Shown: in pieces, positions 10,861 through 19,732 of the stretch | Layout: every line of letters begins with the position of its first letter | Numbering within the stretch: position 1 is the stretch's first letter | NCBI GenBank assembly: GCA_002633005.1 | Contig: NMRA01000021.1 | Location: forward strand, 455,558 to 481,985 | From: Phoronis australis | Lineage: Eukaryota > Phoronida > Phoronidae | DNA: 26,428 bases | Reading direction: 5' to 3' | Program-made: the position numbers and the translations under genes | Notes under the pieces: generated by a model | What the model saw: only the letters and a program-made list of their open reading frames with translations | Database searches by the model: none | Told to the model about the DNA's origin: nothing

Positions 10861-11489
10861 CTAAAGTATTGTTATGATAAGAGATCTCAAATCAATCCAG
10901 GAGCAAATTCAATGGCAACTTTAAAAGATTAAACATAATCTATAGGTAATAACACATGTCGTGTGCATTGCTGAATAGAGTTTTGGCATGACTTTGTAAG
11001 AGCCATGCTTTGAAACGTGAACATTGTGGTTTTAATGGTCGTGCGTTTTGCACCCGTCTGGTTTGGTAAAACGGACCACCGACATAGATTTTCCAATCGA
11101 AATGCTGTTAACAAAACATACTAAGGGGTTTTTACTCTGTATAAAATTTATGGATTTAGTTTGAGAAAATAAACTGAATTATTTTACTCATTGAGCCCAA
11201 ATCAGGAATTAATCATAAACTACTTAGAAGTATTGTGAAAGAGTTTATTTCAGCTCTTAATTTTTAGAAAAGAAAATTTTTTGTCGTAAAACAAATCACG
11301 TGTCCTATAGAAGTACAGACTAGTTTAACAGACAACAGTTCCAGCGGCAGCAGCGATCTGCGGCTCCATTGTCAAGTGACACAAGCAACGCTCCCTCTTG
11401 ACAGGAAAAGCAACTACCGCTGCTCAATCTGCGTGCCATCACAGATTAAGAGTAATTAATTTATGGTGCCATTTTCATAAAACTCAAGA
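10861..11489. other. intergenic stretch with a weak minus-strand exon-like site
   Basis: A good acceptor-like sequence on the minus strand (gttttgttaacag, ending near 11112) is followed by 23 open codons, including MSVVRFTKPDGCKTHDH, to a stop near 11032. No AATAAA follows on that strand, so I do not call a gene. A small GC-rich patch lies at 11338-11440. Nothing else was recognised. Confidence 0.3.
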
Positions 11490-11556
11490 TTAGTTCTAGT
11501 AATAATAGTAACAACAGTAATAACAAGAAAAACAATAACAGCAATTATCATTATTA

Positions 11557-11643
<87 letters not shown>

Positions 11644-11930
11644 CCACAATTATTATTGTTATCAACACCATTAATGATAATGCTAGTAATAATACTACTA
11701 CTAAGAATAACAATAATAACGACAACAATAATAATATTAACAATTATTATTGTTATCAACACCATTAATGATAAAGCTAGTAATAATACTACTACTTAGA
11801 ATAACAATAATAATAACAACAACAACAATAACATGAATAATAATGACAATAAAGATAATAATGATAATATTAATGATAATATCATATTATTATTATTTTG
11901 ATTATCATCATCGCCATGACCATTATTATA
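11490..11930. repeat. ATT/AAT low-complexity block with pure (ATT)27 core
   Basis: 11559-11640 is an uninterrupted ATT repeat of 82 bp (about 27 units). Around it, 11490-11930 is made of degenerate AAT, AAC and CAT triplets. Because the unit is a triplet, every frame lacking TAA stays open, giving artefact frames rich in Ile or Asn. These are not genes. Confidence 0.95.
11646..11833. repeat. 94-bp tandem duplication inside the ATT block
   Basis: Copy 1 is 11646-11739 and copy 2 is 11740-11833. Both start acaattattattgttatcaa and keep the same order of blocks through agtaataatactactact. They differ at only a few sites in the first two thirds (for example aatgc versus aaagc) and diverge near the end. 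This is a recent slippage or unequal-crossover event next to the microsatellite. Confidence 0.9.
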
Positions 11931-12801
11931 TTCGTAGCCTTGCATTAAATAATTCCAACAAAATAAAACAGGAATATGTTGTATATTCTTTTCTGGAACA
12001 GAACTAAATTGCATGTTCGGAATGTGCATTTTTCCAGTTTTCCCACTTTAAAATGTAGTTTCACGGGCACGTATTCGGTATGAGAAAATTTTTCCATCTT
12101 AGGTGAAAATTGTTTTTTGATAACGTTTTAAACTAGTCAGTGCATTAATTAATTGCATAAAAATACACTTTGAGAACATAAATGATATTTTCATAGTCAT
12201 CAGGCAGAAAACGAAGCTAATTAAGACATAAGTCAGACATTGCTAAATATTTGCATATTATCTCTCATGCCAGAGAAAGAAGATAAATATTATTCAAACT
12301 CTACATACCATCCATGAATACCAGCTAAGGATTACAAAATACTTAGCAGGGGTACGTGTTGGCCCTGTTGTACGTAAATACTTCAACAGCCCAGAGAACG
12401 CAGTCGAATTTTAGCTGTAACCAACAAATAAAGAAGGAAGAGGGAAGTCTTTAAAAGGTTGCTTATATCAACTCTTGTTATCAACCAGAAACCGATGTTT
12501 CATTTGATCAAAAAGAAAAAAACGCATCACGAAAATGCCGAACTCCGGTTGCCCGAGTGCACTGCTAACGTTAATCAACACAATAACCTCTGAGTGAAAT
12601 TGACCATAAATAATATATGCATTATTGTTTCCAGCAATCTGAGGCTCGTTTTATCAAAGGTCGTGAGACTAGTCGTACCCAAGACTATCTTAACTCTGAT
12701 TTTTGTAAAAACATTTTATTAACTTAGTTTGTGAAGATTGCTGTTGAAGCTAAATGCTGTCCATGGTCGAATTCACGTTAGTTGCAAAGCTGGGCCAAAA
12801 G
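11931..12801. other. non-coding stretch, no gene seen
   Basis: AT-rich sequence. A palindromic homeobox-like AT motif, tgcattaattaattgca, lies near 12141. I found no paired splice signals around an open frame. Confidence 0.4.
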
Positions 12802-12863
12802 AGCATACTTGGTTCTGGACTCTACCCGATTCATTTTGAGTCCTGCGCTCACCGACTATAAAA
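12802..12863 (+). repeat. short dispersed motif, copy 1 of 3
   Basis: The block with tacccgattcattttgag followed by tgcg and cac matches 19671-19732 at roughly 60-65% of positions in the same orientation. The third, shorter match is 15448-15488. The shared core is CCCGA-TC followed by a TGCG. It is probably the end of an old interspersed element. Confidence 0.45.
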
Positions 12864-13234
12864 CTTCCACCCGCATCAGTTTGACCCAAGGCCTCGTATT
12901 ATTTTTGAGAAGCTACACAAAGACATGTAAGTAAGGGCAAGCAAGGTTTAAAATTCAAATTCCGCTGTTCGCCACGGGATGAGTAAAAAATCCAATAATC
13001 AAATCCCGCATCATTTTTACTCCTTTCAGGTGGGTTTTCTTTTCGAAAAGTTAGCAACTAAAACATACCCCATCAGATTTTCAAAAAATAGAACTAACTA
13101 TGCTGTTTTGGGCTTATGTTTCCACAAAAAGGACTGCGCACGATTGTCTCAATTGCGACAAGTCGTGCTACTTTAATAAAGCAGAGCCCTGTTGTGTACT
13201 ATGTGATCTTATGGATATTACTGACATGATTCTA

Positions 13235-13380
13235 ATTCTAGCTATGATCCCCCTTGAACCTCATTATCGGACCAGCAAACATCAAATTATCCGCGGAACA
13301 AATCCCAGATCTGCGCCCCAAAACTCCACTCACGCGCCAAAAATGCCCCCGGTGACCAAACTCTATATTCGGGACCAAAG
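13235..13380 (+). repeat. dispersed repeat, single-orientation copy of the 7.4-kb family
   Basis: The shared blocks in order are attctagctatgatcccc (13235-13252), ccagcaaacatcaaa (13272-13286) and ggtgacca (13351-13358). Compared with the 7.4-kb copy there is an insertion of about 16 bp between the first two blocks. A 118-codon plus-strand frame (13100-13456) runs across the repeat, is at chance length and lacks family resemblance, so I treat it as a shadow. Confidence 0.6.
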
Positions 13381-13557
13381 ACAGATTTCCGATCTTCGTA
13401 ATCAGAACTCGAACTCAAAATCACTCTTGACGTTTACCCGTTTTACGTTTGCGTAAACTCAAGGTACGTGTCTATTATTCTATGCTCGAGTAATAAGGTT
13501 TTCGTGGATTATCTAATCGGAGTTTGCGTGTAACGACGTTTAATGTCTGTACTAGAC

Positions 13558-13750
13558 ATCTCAAGATTTTACCCGAGTTTGATGTTTAAATTTAGAGGTC
13601 ATCAAGTGCGAATCTGGATTTGGCATTCATCTGCATAAACCGTAAAGTAATCTACTAGAATACAGAATAATAAGCACTTATCTTGACTTCGTGGTAAATT
13701 AGAACGACAAATGTGGAATTTAATTTCGAGCTTGATTTCTAGAAAAAAGG
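13558..13750 (+). repeat. dispersed repeat pair, copy A
   Basis: It aligns with 19134-19316 in the same orientation. Conserved points are atctc-ag-ttttac-cgag at the start, aggtcatcaagtgcgaatct in the middle, an acagaataata block, and ttcgagcttgatttcta followed by an A-run at the end. Identity by eye is about 65%. No coding capacity or terminal inverted repeat was found, so the class is unknown. Confidence 0.65.
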
Positions 13751-13828
13751 TTAAATCCCGGGACTAGGTCCGTATGCTGTTTCCATGCACTGTAGCACCG
13801 CACGACGCTTGATACAATCAAAATATGA

Positions 13829-13836
13829 TGACGTCA
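13829..13836. promoter_or_regulatory. full palindromic CRE (TGACGTCA)
   Basis: A perfect TGACGTCA, the site for CREB/ATF bZIP factors, lies in the context gatgacgtcatg. It sits between repeat copy A and a CpG-richer stretch near 14.35 kb. Full CREs are often promoter-proximal, but no start site was recognised here. Confidence 0.3.
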
Positions 13837-15447
13837 TGTGTACTGAGCGTTTTCAGGCCCTGGGAACTTTTGATTCATATTGAGATCGACAGACTCACTG
13901 ACTAACCAATTACACCTTCAAATTGTATTATTAAACATTTGTATTTTATTCAATCTAGCAATGTCGGATTATTCGATAACGTTGTGGATTCATTGTACAA
14001 CAGTAGTATGTTTAAACAAAGAAAATGCGTGTATCATCAGTTTCCATTCTTTGCAGTGTTCTCGGAATGATACCGGTACATTGAAATGATTCAAATATAC
14101 TATGAAGAATGTCTTCACGGTTACTTTTTCTGAAGAATTCCAACTCTGCAAAAAGTTTTGATTTTTTTTCATTTTTCCTAATAATATGAATATGTTGCCT
14201 TCTTGCTGCACAGGTCACGAGACGTGTACGTTTGTGTGTACATAAAAGTGTATCGATAAATGTCCTGAAATGTAAAAACGCCTGACTCTTCTGCTTATCC
14301 AACTTCCGCAAGAGTTAAGCAGTCGTTTTTTATAACTTTATGTTCGTCGGCATGCGCACAGTACGGCCCAGTATGCCTGATAGTTTTAGGCATGTACAAA
14401 ACTACGCTGCGTACGCTGTTGCGTAGATGATTAGTTGTCAGTACTCAGTACATCAGTCCCACATCGGTCGAGATAAGATTTTATAAGTTTTCACAAAGTT
14501 TTAATTTTTCCACAAACATGCTGAGGACATTAGCATTTGGTTGGCAATGTTTCACACTTATGTGGGGACACCGATTAAATTTTCTGCAATCTTGTTAGAA
14601 AATGCAAGGGCACATGGCTTCGAGGACTTCTTGTACGTAGATCAAAAATCGTTTCCATGTATAACATACAAAAAATCTGTTTACTTTAAATTTAAATCGT
14701 CTGATTAGTCAAACTCGAGTCCAGCAACAAACAAAGTGAAATAGAATTCTTTTGTACGATATCAACTAGCTAGTGTGAATTTTGGAAAATAACACGATTC
14801 CAAGAAAATTTATAAATTTTGTGTCTTCGTTTAGTGGTCCTTTCTTGAGCAAAATTTCGCTAGTGTAACTGCACTTTTATTAACGCGTTTACTCGAAACT
14901 GCATAGATTTTTTATAAGTACCAACTACTTTTATGAATTTTTATGATGGCAGACTCTACTGGCCATTACACAAGCCGGCTGACATAGTTGCATGTAAGTT
15001 GAAGCAGACGTGTTTCCCGTGCAATTAATGATCGCGTGCAAGAAGAAAACAATCGATTATTAAATCCACATATACCCAATTCATTACCGTAGAAAGACGA
15101 ATAAGCTATGAGACATGAATAAGTAATGCAAAAGCAAAGACAAAATTGCAAACGAGACGAAAACGAGACCCCACTGCAAGTAACCGAAAACACGCTATAG
15201 CAATAACTTAACAATTCCCAATAAATATATCGTCATTCTAAAAACAACAGTAATTAACGTATGGTGCATGTGACCCTTGGGTAAAAAATCCTTGGACAAT
15301 GTCGACTATCTTTGTTCTCAAAATGCAGTTCTCAATACATATAGGTGTAGAACTACTTCAAACTTGATATATAGTTCTCCACAGAATACTTTGATTACAA
15401 CGCTTCCCGCAACAAAAAAGTTTTTATCTAAACAAAAAAATCCAATT
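13837..15447. other. mostly non-coding; CpG-richer patch at 14.34-14.47 kb
   Basis: A CpG-rich patch (14343-14426) holds GCATGCGCA at about 14350-14358, resembling an NRF1 site. It also holds two small hairpins, ATGCCT/AGGCAT (14373-14393) and CTACGC/GCGTAG around the palindrome GCGTACGC (14402-14426). Downstream on the plus strand an ATG at 14518 opens only 26 codons (MLRTLAFGWQCF…). On the minus strand a good acceptor (acatttcag, ending near 14270) enters an open frame to about 14012. Both are at chance level and neither is called as a gene. Confidence 0.35.
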
Positions 15448-15488
15448 TGATTCTTGTCTGCGCCCGACTCAAAAATAAAAAAGTTGCG
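15448..15488 (+). repeat. short dispersed motif, copy 2 of 3, at the start of a repeat-like region
   Basis: The block ttgattcttgtctgcgcccg followed by actc and ttgcg matches the opening of the 19671-19732 copy. The sequence that follows to about 15800 looks transposon-derived: a gaggtgcaccacctc near-palindrome (15498-15512), cactggcgtagg (15549-15560), which resembles common DNA-transposon ends, and a C-rich run at 15600-15650. No boundaries could be fixed. Confidence 0.4.
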
Positions 15489-15930
15489 AAAAATGGGAGG
15501 TGCACCACCTCGTCATTTTTTGACAAAAATGATATTGAAATTTTGAATCACTGGCGTAGGGAAATATTCCTTTAGTAGCCTGGGGCGGAAATGTGAGTGG
15601 CAGTCCATCCTCCCCGGAGTCCACACCTGTACAAACCCCCTCCCATCCCCGTCGACACCAGTATATCGCCAACCGCAGCACCGCATCGTTGAAGTTTACT
15701 TAAACAAAAATTGAGGAAAACATTGCCGCACCACTTAAAGTGATGACACACAGATTTTTCTTGAAAAATAATCAAATAATCAGAAATGCACCACTGCATC
15801 GATTTTCAAAACAACCACAGACCAGAACAAAATATGCCTTTTTGGTCACACGACAATAGTTTCGGTGGAATATTTGGATGAACACTTGCTCCAATATTCA
15901 CGCCCTACGTGTCTGCCTTCCAATGAACAG

Positions 15931-16047
15931 GCAGGTGTAGACGAAATAGCAATACAGAAGCGCCTGGAAGATCGGCACGTTTACCATTTCGACAAACTAG
16001 TCAATAAACTGTGGATCGACGTATTTAACCAGCATTTACACAGATAA
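15931..16047 (+). CDS. possible 3' terminal exon or element remnant, unidentified
   Basis: An AG at 15929-15930, after a moderately pyrimidine-rich tract (cctacgtgtctgccttccaa), opens a frame of 38 codons. It starts AGVDEIAIQKRLEDRH and ends …DVFNQHLHR before TAA at 16045-16047. The frame is open upstream to about 15865 as well, without an ATG. The peptide is amphipathic and charged and reads more naturally than neighbouring frames. Codon first-position purine content is about 58%. AATAAA lies at 16055-16060, which is very close to the stop for an ordinary 3' UTR. It could be a real last exon, a decayed transposon frame since repeat-like sequence lies just upstream, or chance. Confidence 0.25.
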   Translation, partial: AGVDEIAIQKRLEDRHVYHFDKLVNKLWIDVFNQHLHR

Positions 16048-16060
16048 TCTTTCAAATAAA

Positions 16061-17457
16061 ACTACCTCGACAAATCTACAGTGAACACCTAATGCAAATC
16101 GAATTTGTTTTTGAAAACCTTTAGAATTTCAGTATCATCTAATTCTTCCCAAACAGCCCCAGGCATGCGAACGAGCAGTTTGCTGGTGAGATTTTACGAG
16201 TACATTTAGATCTACGTCTGCCTCGTCTAACAACAAGGGCGGTCGTAAGTCTCAGCTTGAATTTTCTGGACGTGGCTTTGTCAAATCCTGTTTGGTCGAA
16301 TTTTTGCCATTTGGCTAGTCGTTATAAAATAAATATTCAGTTTTTATTAGTCTATTCAAAAACGGTGCTAATGACTGCATTCAAATAAAACAAACTAACG
16401 AATTAAGATTCCTTGAAAGTTTTGCTATTAAACAGCCCTTTATTTTTATATGCGCCAATTTATTATTCTGACCGTGAGATTAATGTTTGTGCAAGCGCTA
16501 CAATTAGGGCAGGAGGCGAGTGCGAAATGGACAAAAATAACCGATCACTATTGTTGACGGGAACCAGACCCAACACAGACTTCAAAGTCAGACGAAATGC
16601 TGGTGGTTAGCGCGCTGTGCCGTTACTCGGCTTTTATGCCTTCCCGTTTAATTTTTAGAAACTTTTGTTTGATATGTATGCGACAGGTCACAGATACTAG
16701 TATTGGTGTATAGCAGTTATCAAGTAACCTGCACAAATATCGTTCTTCCAATGCTCAATCTTCTCGAGCATGAACTCCATTCCGTTTCTCTGAAATGCAA
16801 CGATGTAATACGCACCATTGTGTCAATCACTAGTGATATTTTTCCGGCAGGACAAAACGACAATTTTTGGTTGGAAATAATATTTAAAGCTTTATCCGCA
16901 CCTTTGTTTTCTTCATTTTAAGATAACATCATTGCACTTAAGAAATCAAAGGCATGAGTAGACTTTGTGTAGGGACGATGGTCGAATGTCGAGATGTTCG
17001 TCGGAACACATAGAAGCTACAAAGTTGCGTCGTTCTAATCGCAGTTCTATTGTAGTAAGCTAAAGTTGTGCGTTTAGGACTTGAGACAGGGCTGAGTAAA
17101 AAGTGAATCTGAATGTGATCGGAATAAGAACAATACATAAAGGCTGGAAGTTATAACGATTACATAAGATGTACATGTGAGGGTATCACAATGTTTACTA
17201 TAGTTTTAGGAACAGGGAGTATTACTAATCATTGTCTGCAAGAGACTGAACTAAACCACATCTTAAAGTTAGGTAATCGAATGACTAATTCAGTGGTAAA
17301 TACAGAAATTAAAACAAGCTGCGACAGGCTTGTGGGAACTATAAATGTGAAATCTTGTATCAGCCTGCGAGGATACTATTGTTTGTTGTCAAAAGTGGAC
17401 CATATTACTCGATCACAGGGCAACACCTTCACAGCATTTGTCTAAGGTATAAACTAG
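16061..17457. other. non-coding stretch with one micro-exon-like site
   Basis: On the plus strand a good acceptor (aattcttcccaaacag, ending at about 16156) is followed 29 bases later by CTG|GTGAGA. This would be a 29-nt micro-exon and is likely to be chance. The open frames at 16413-16610, 16703-16921 and 17191-17445 look like random frames. Nothing else was recognised. Confidence 0.35.
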
Positions 17458-17640
17458 AGAGGACGCGTTCACATCACCTGCACTGCAAACAACCCCTCGC
17501 ATTGTAAAAAGTCAATAAATCGCACGCGCATGAGCATGTGATCGCGGCAAATTAGTCACCAGGTGGCGAGCCCATCTCGTCCACGAGTCGACTCACCTGC
17601 AACTGCCAAACATCATGTTCTGGAATGACGACATATGGTG
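17458..17640. promoter_or_regulatory. CpG-dense island, possible promoter/first exon
   Basis: About a dozen CpG dinucleotides fall in 180 bp, far more than in the flanks. cgcacgcgcat at 17521-17531 is, on its complement, close to the NRF1 consensus TGCGCATGCGC. Near the right edge lie ATGs followed by good splice donors on both strands (separate entries). This is the pattern expected of a housekeeping-type promoter, but the transcribed strand cannot be decided here. Confidence 0.35.
17597..17634 (-). CDS. possible short first or internal exon, minus strand
   Basis: On the minus strand an ATG at 17634-17632 opens 12 codons and two bases (MSSFQNMMFGSC…), then a perfect-consensus donor CAG|GTGAGT whose GTGAGT is 17596-17591. 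An acceptor-like tract (ctttcccaaactacttttgaacag) ends just upstream at about 17644, so it could instead be a 47-nt internal exon. The peptide is too short to identify. A competing plus-strand start (ATG at 17615, MFWNDDI, donor ATG|GTGAGA at 17637/17638) overlaps it. At most one is likely to be used. Confidence 0.25.
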
Positions 17641-18798
17641 AGACTGTTCAAAAGTAGTTTGGGAAAGGGACACTTTAACATGAAAAAACAGAAGAAGATA
17701 ACAAAAACAGAACTGATAGCTTGGCATTACTTTTGATGCCCGATGTTACAATATAATGTCATGTTTTTTTTCCTTTGACGGTAAATATCACATCTGGCTA
17801 CTTTTAGAGATAATTCTGATCAGACGTAAGTAAGCCTTAATAATGCGCTACTGTCGGGTTTTGAATGATGTGATAAAGTTTCTACAATTTAGAACCCAAT
17901 GCGGTGGAATAGTGAAACCGTATTTTATAACAATTTTTAAGAAAACTTGACAGGAATAAATTTACTCTGTTATTTGCACAGTTCACACTGTACAGCATTC
18001 AACACAAACACACGATGAAAAATGGTGCATTTTAGCCACGCAATGAGCTTTTGAAAAATTGTAAAATTACGAATTTGAGAAAACTTTGCCGTAATCGTGC
18101 GCAATCGTAATCACAGCAAATCACAAAAAGTGCGAGCGCTGTTCATCTGACAACTTGAAGTCTACTGGGCGAGAAAAAGGAAATTTCTCGTAGCTCAAAC
18201 TGACTTTCCCGAAAATGCCGACACTCACACATAAGCGGGTGTTTAACTAGGCAGTAAAATGTTACATTGAAGTTACTCTCAGTAAAGAATAACGGTTTCC
18301 CAATACGTGGCAACGTTCTCACTGATAGGTACTTTATCGTGTCCTCCGTACGTCGAGTATCCTTTTTAATTTATTTTTTTATGCCTTAGTCTAACCATTG
18401 TTTATGCCCTTGTTTGTCTCCGTCAGTCTTTTTGCAGTGTTATCCATTGTTTTGTGGCGTATTAATTTTGTAATCAATCGATGTAACGTAAACCAATCAG
18501 TCAACCAAAAAGTAACTGTTGTTAAGCGTACTATCTTTGTAATTAAAAAGTCCGGCAAATAGCACAATTAGCGCTTTACGTCCGCACTTGAAATTGAAAC
18601 AAATTACAATCATTAAGCAGGCTTACTACTAGGATTGTAAAACGTTTTGAATATTATGAAATTTGACACAATTTGAAATTGGGTGCAAAGGTTTGTTTAT
18701 CAAAAGAACGCATTGCTGTTAACGAAGATACCACGCACTCTTGGTGCTGGTATGGACTCAAGATAAGTGACTATTATTCTGTGGTCTGTATGTTATAA
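17641..18798. other. non-coding stretch, no gene seen
   Basis: AT-rich sequence. A local direct repeat (cgtaatcgtgcgcaatcgta) lies at about 18091-18110. No exon-like segment with both borders was found. Confidence 0.4.
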
Positions 18799-19028
18799 GA
18801 GGCGGATATGCGTGGGGGTTCAAGGGGTTTAACCCCGGGGACAGGATCGAACATGAAAATTAAAAAAATGTCGCCAGGAAAACGAAATCAGCTACAAAAC
18901 CCAAAAAAATTCATACACGGGAAGGGGAAAGCCCTCCCGACCTCCCTTCCCCCGCTCGGCACTACGCGCCTCGAATTCGCACGAATCTTAACCCCCCCCC
19001 CTTACTGAAAACGTAGATCTGCTACTGA
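18799..19028. repeat. MITE-like non-autonomous DNA transposon remnant
   Basis: The left end agaggcggatatgcgtgggg and the complement of the right end cagtagcagatctacg agree at about 12 of 16 positions. Both resemble the CAGTGGCGGATC-type termini seen on many invertebrate DNA-transposon derivatives. Inside the left end is the palindrome GGGGTTTAACCCC, and the right end has a run of ten C (18992-19001). The element is GC-richer than its flanks. A 66-codon plus-strand frame inside it is low-complexity and not a gene. I could not confirm a target-site duplication. Confidence 0.5.
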
Positions 19029-19133
19029 CTATGGTTTACGTGGATGACTGTGTAAGCCTATTTTGCATTTGATGACCCCAGCATTAAAGTCATAAGTTCG
19101 AGGCTGAACTCTGAATTTCGTACTTTACTCGAA

Positions 19134-19316
19134 ATCTCGAGTTTTTACTCGAGATTGTAGCTTGAATCTAGGGTCATCTAGTGCGAATCTGAACTACACA
19201 GTGGTTTGCGTTACACATAATATACTCAAGCACAGAACAATAGACAACTGTCTTAAATTCGTACGCTATATGCCATGCAAGTACATTTTCGAGTTCGATT
19301 TCTATTAAAAAAAATT
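19134..19316 (+). repeat. dispersed repeat pair, copy B
   Basis: This is the partner of 13558-13750, sharing gggtcatctagtgcgaatct, the acagaacaata block and ttcgagttcgatttctatta. Its start contains an inverted pair, atctcgagtttttactcgagat (arms atctcgag/ctcgagat), that is partly lost in copy A. Confidence 0.65.
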
Positions 19317-19670
19317 GGACATGGGGCCCTGATTGCAATTGTGTGCATAAAAACGCTCCAACACAGATGCAATACACTTTGGAGTACTAAAAACGTGCAT
19401 TTCTTTTAAATTATAAAATATCACCAATCACAAAGAAATTGATTACAAGACAACACGGCGATTCGTTTGGAAAACTTGTTGGTTACCTGTGTACTCACTT
19501 ATTGAAGGTTTTAGTAAATGAAGCGGAACGTGTATTTGTTAAAATCCTTTGTAGTGCTGCGGCCAAGGCCTATTTCTAAATGAAAAACAAATTACACTCT
19601 GTCGAATTTTACCTTTCTCATTTCTTATTGATATTATGGATGCTTGGTTAATGTGATAGTTAGGCAAAAT

Positions 19671-19732
19671 AACATGATTGTTCTTGGCATGCACCCGACT
19701 CGTTTTGAGGCTTGCGGCACACAGCTTAAAGA
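19671..19732 (+). repeat. short dispersed motif, copy 3 of 3
   Basis: It contains ttcttggcatgcacccgact followed by cgttttgagg, cttgcgg and cac. It is the most complete of the three copies and matches both 12802-12863 and 15448-15488. A run of twelve A at 19825-19836 lies about 90 bp downstream and might be the tail of a retroposed element, but the link is unproven. Confidence 0.45.

Noticed and set aside
11456-11765. Minus-strand frames rich in Ile or Asn
   Set aside because: Pure products of the ATT microsatellite.
13100-13456. 118-codon plus-strand frame
   Set aside because: It runs through a dispersed repeat (13235-13380), is within chance length, and has no recognisable product.
14012-14311. 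99-codon minus-strand frame with an acceptor-like tract
   Set aside because: It starts only at TTG, several frames of this length are expected by chance, the donor-like site inside is poor, and no polyadenylation signal follows.
16157-16185. 29-nt micro-exon on the plus strand
   Set aside because: Acceptor and donor look good, but such close AG…GTGAG pairs occur by chance in 26 kb and there is no coding context around it.
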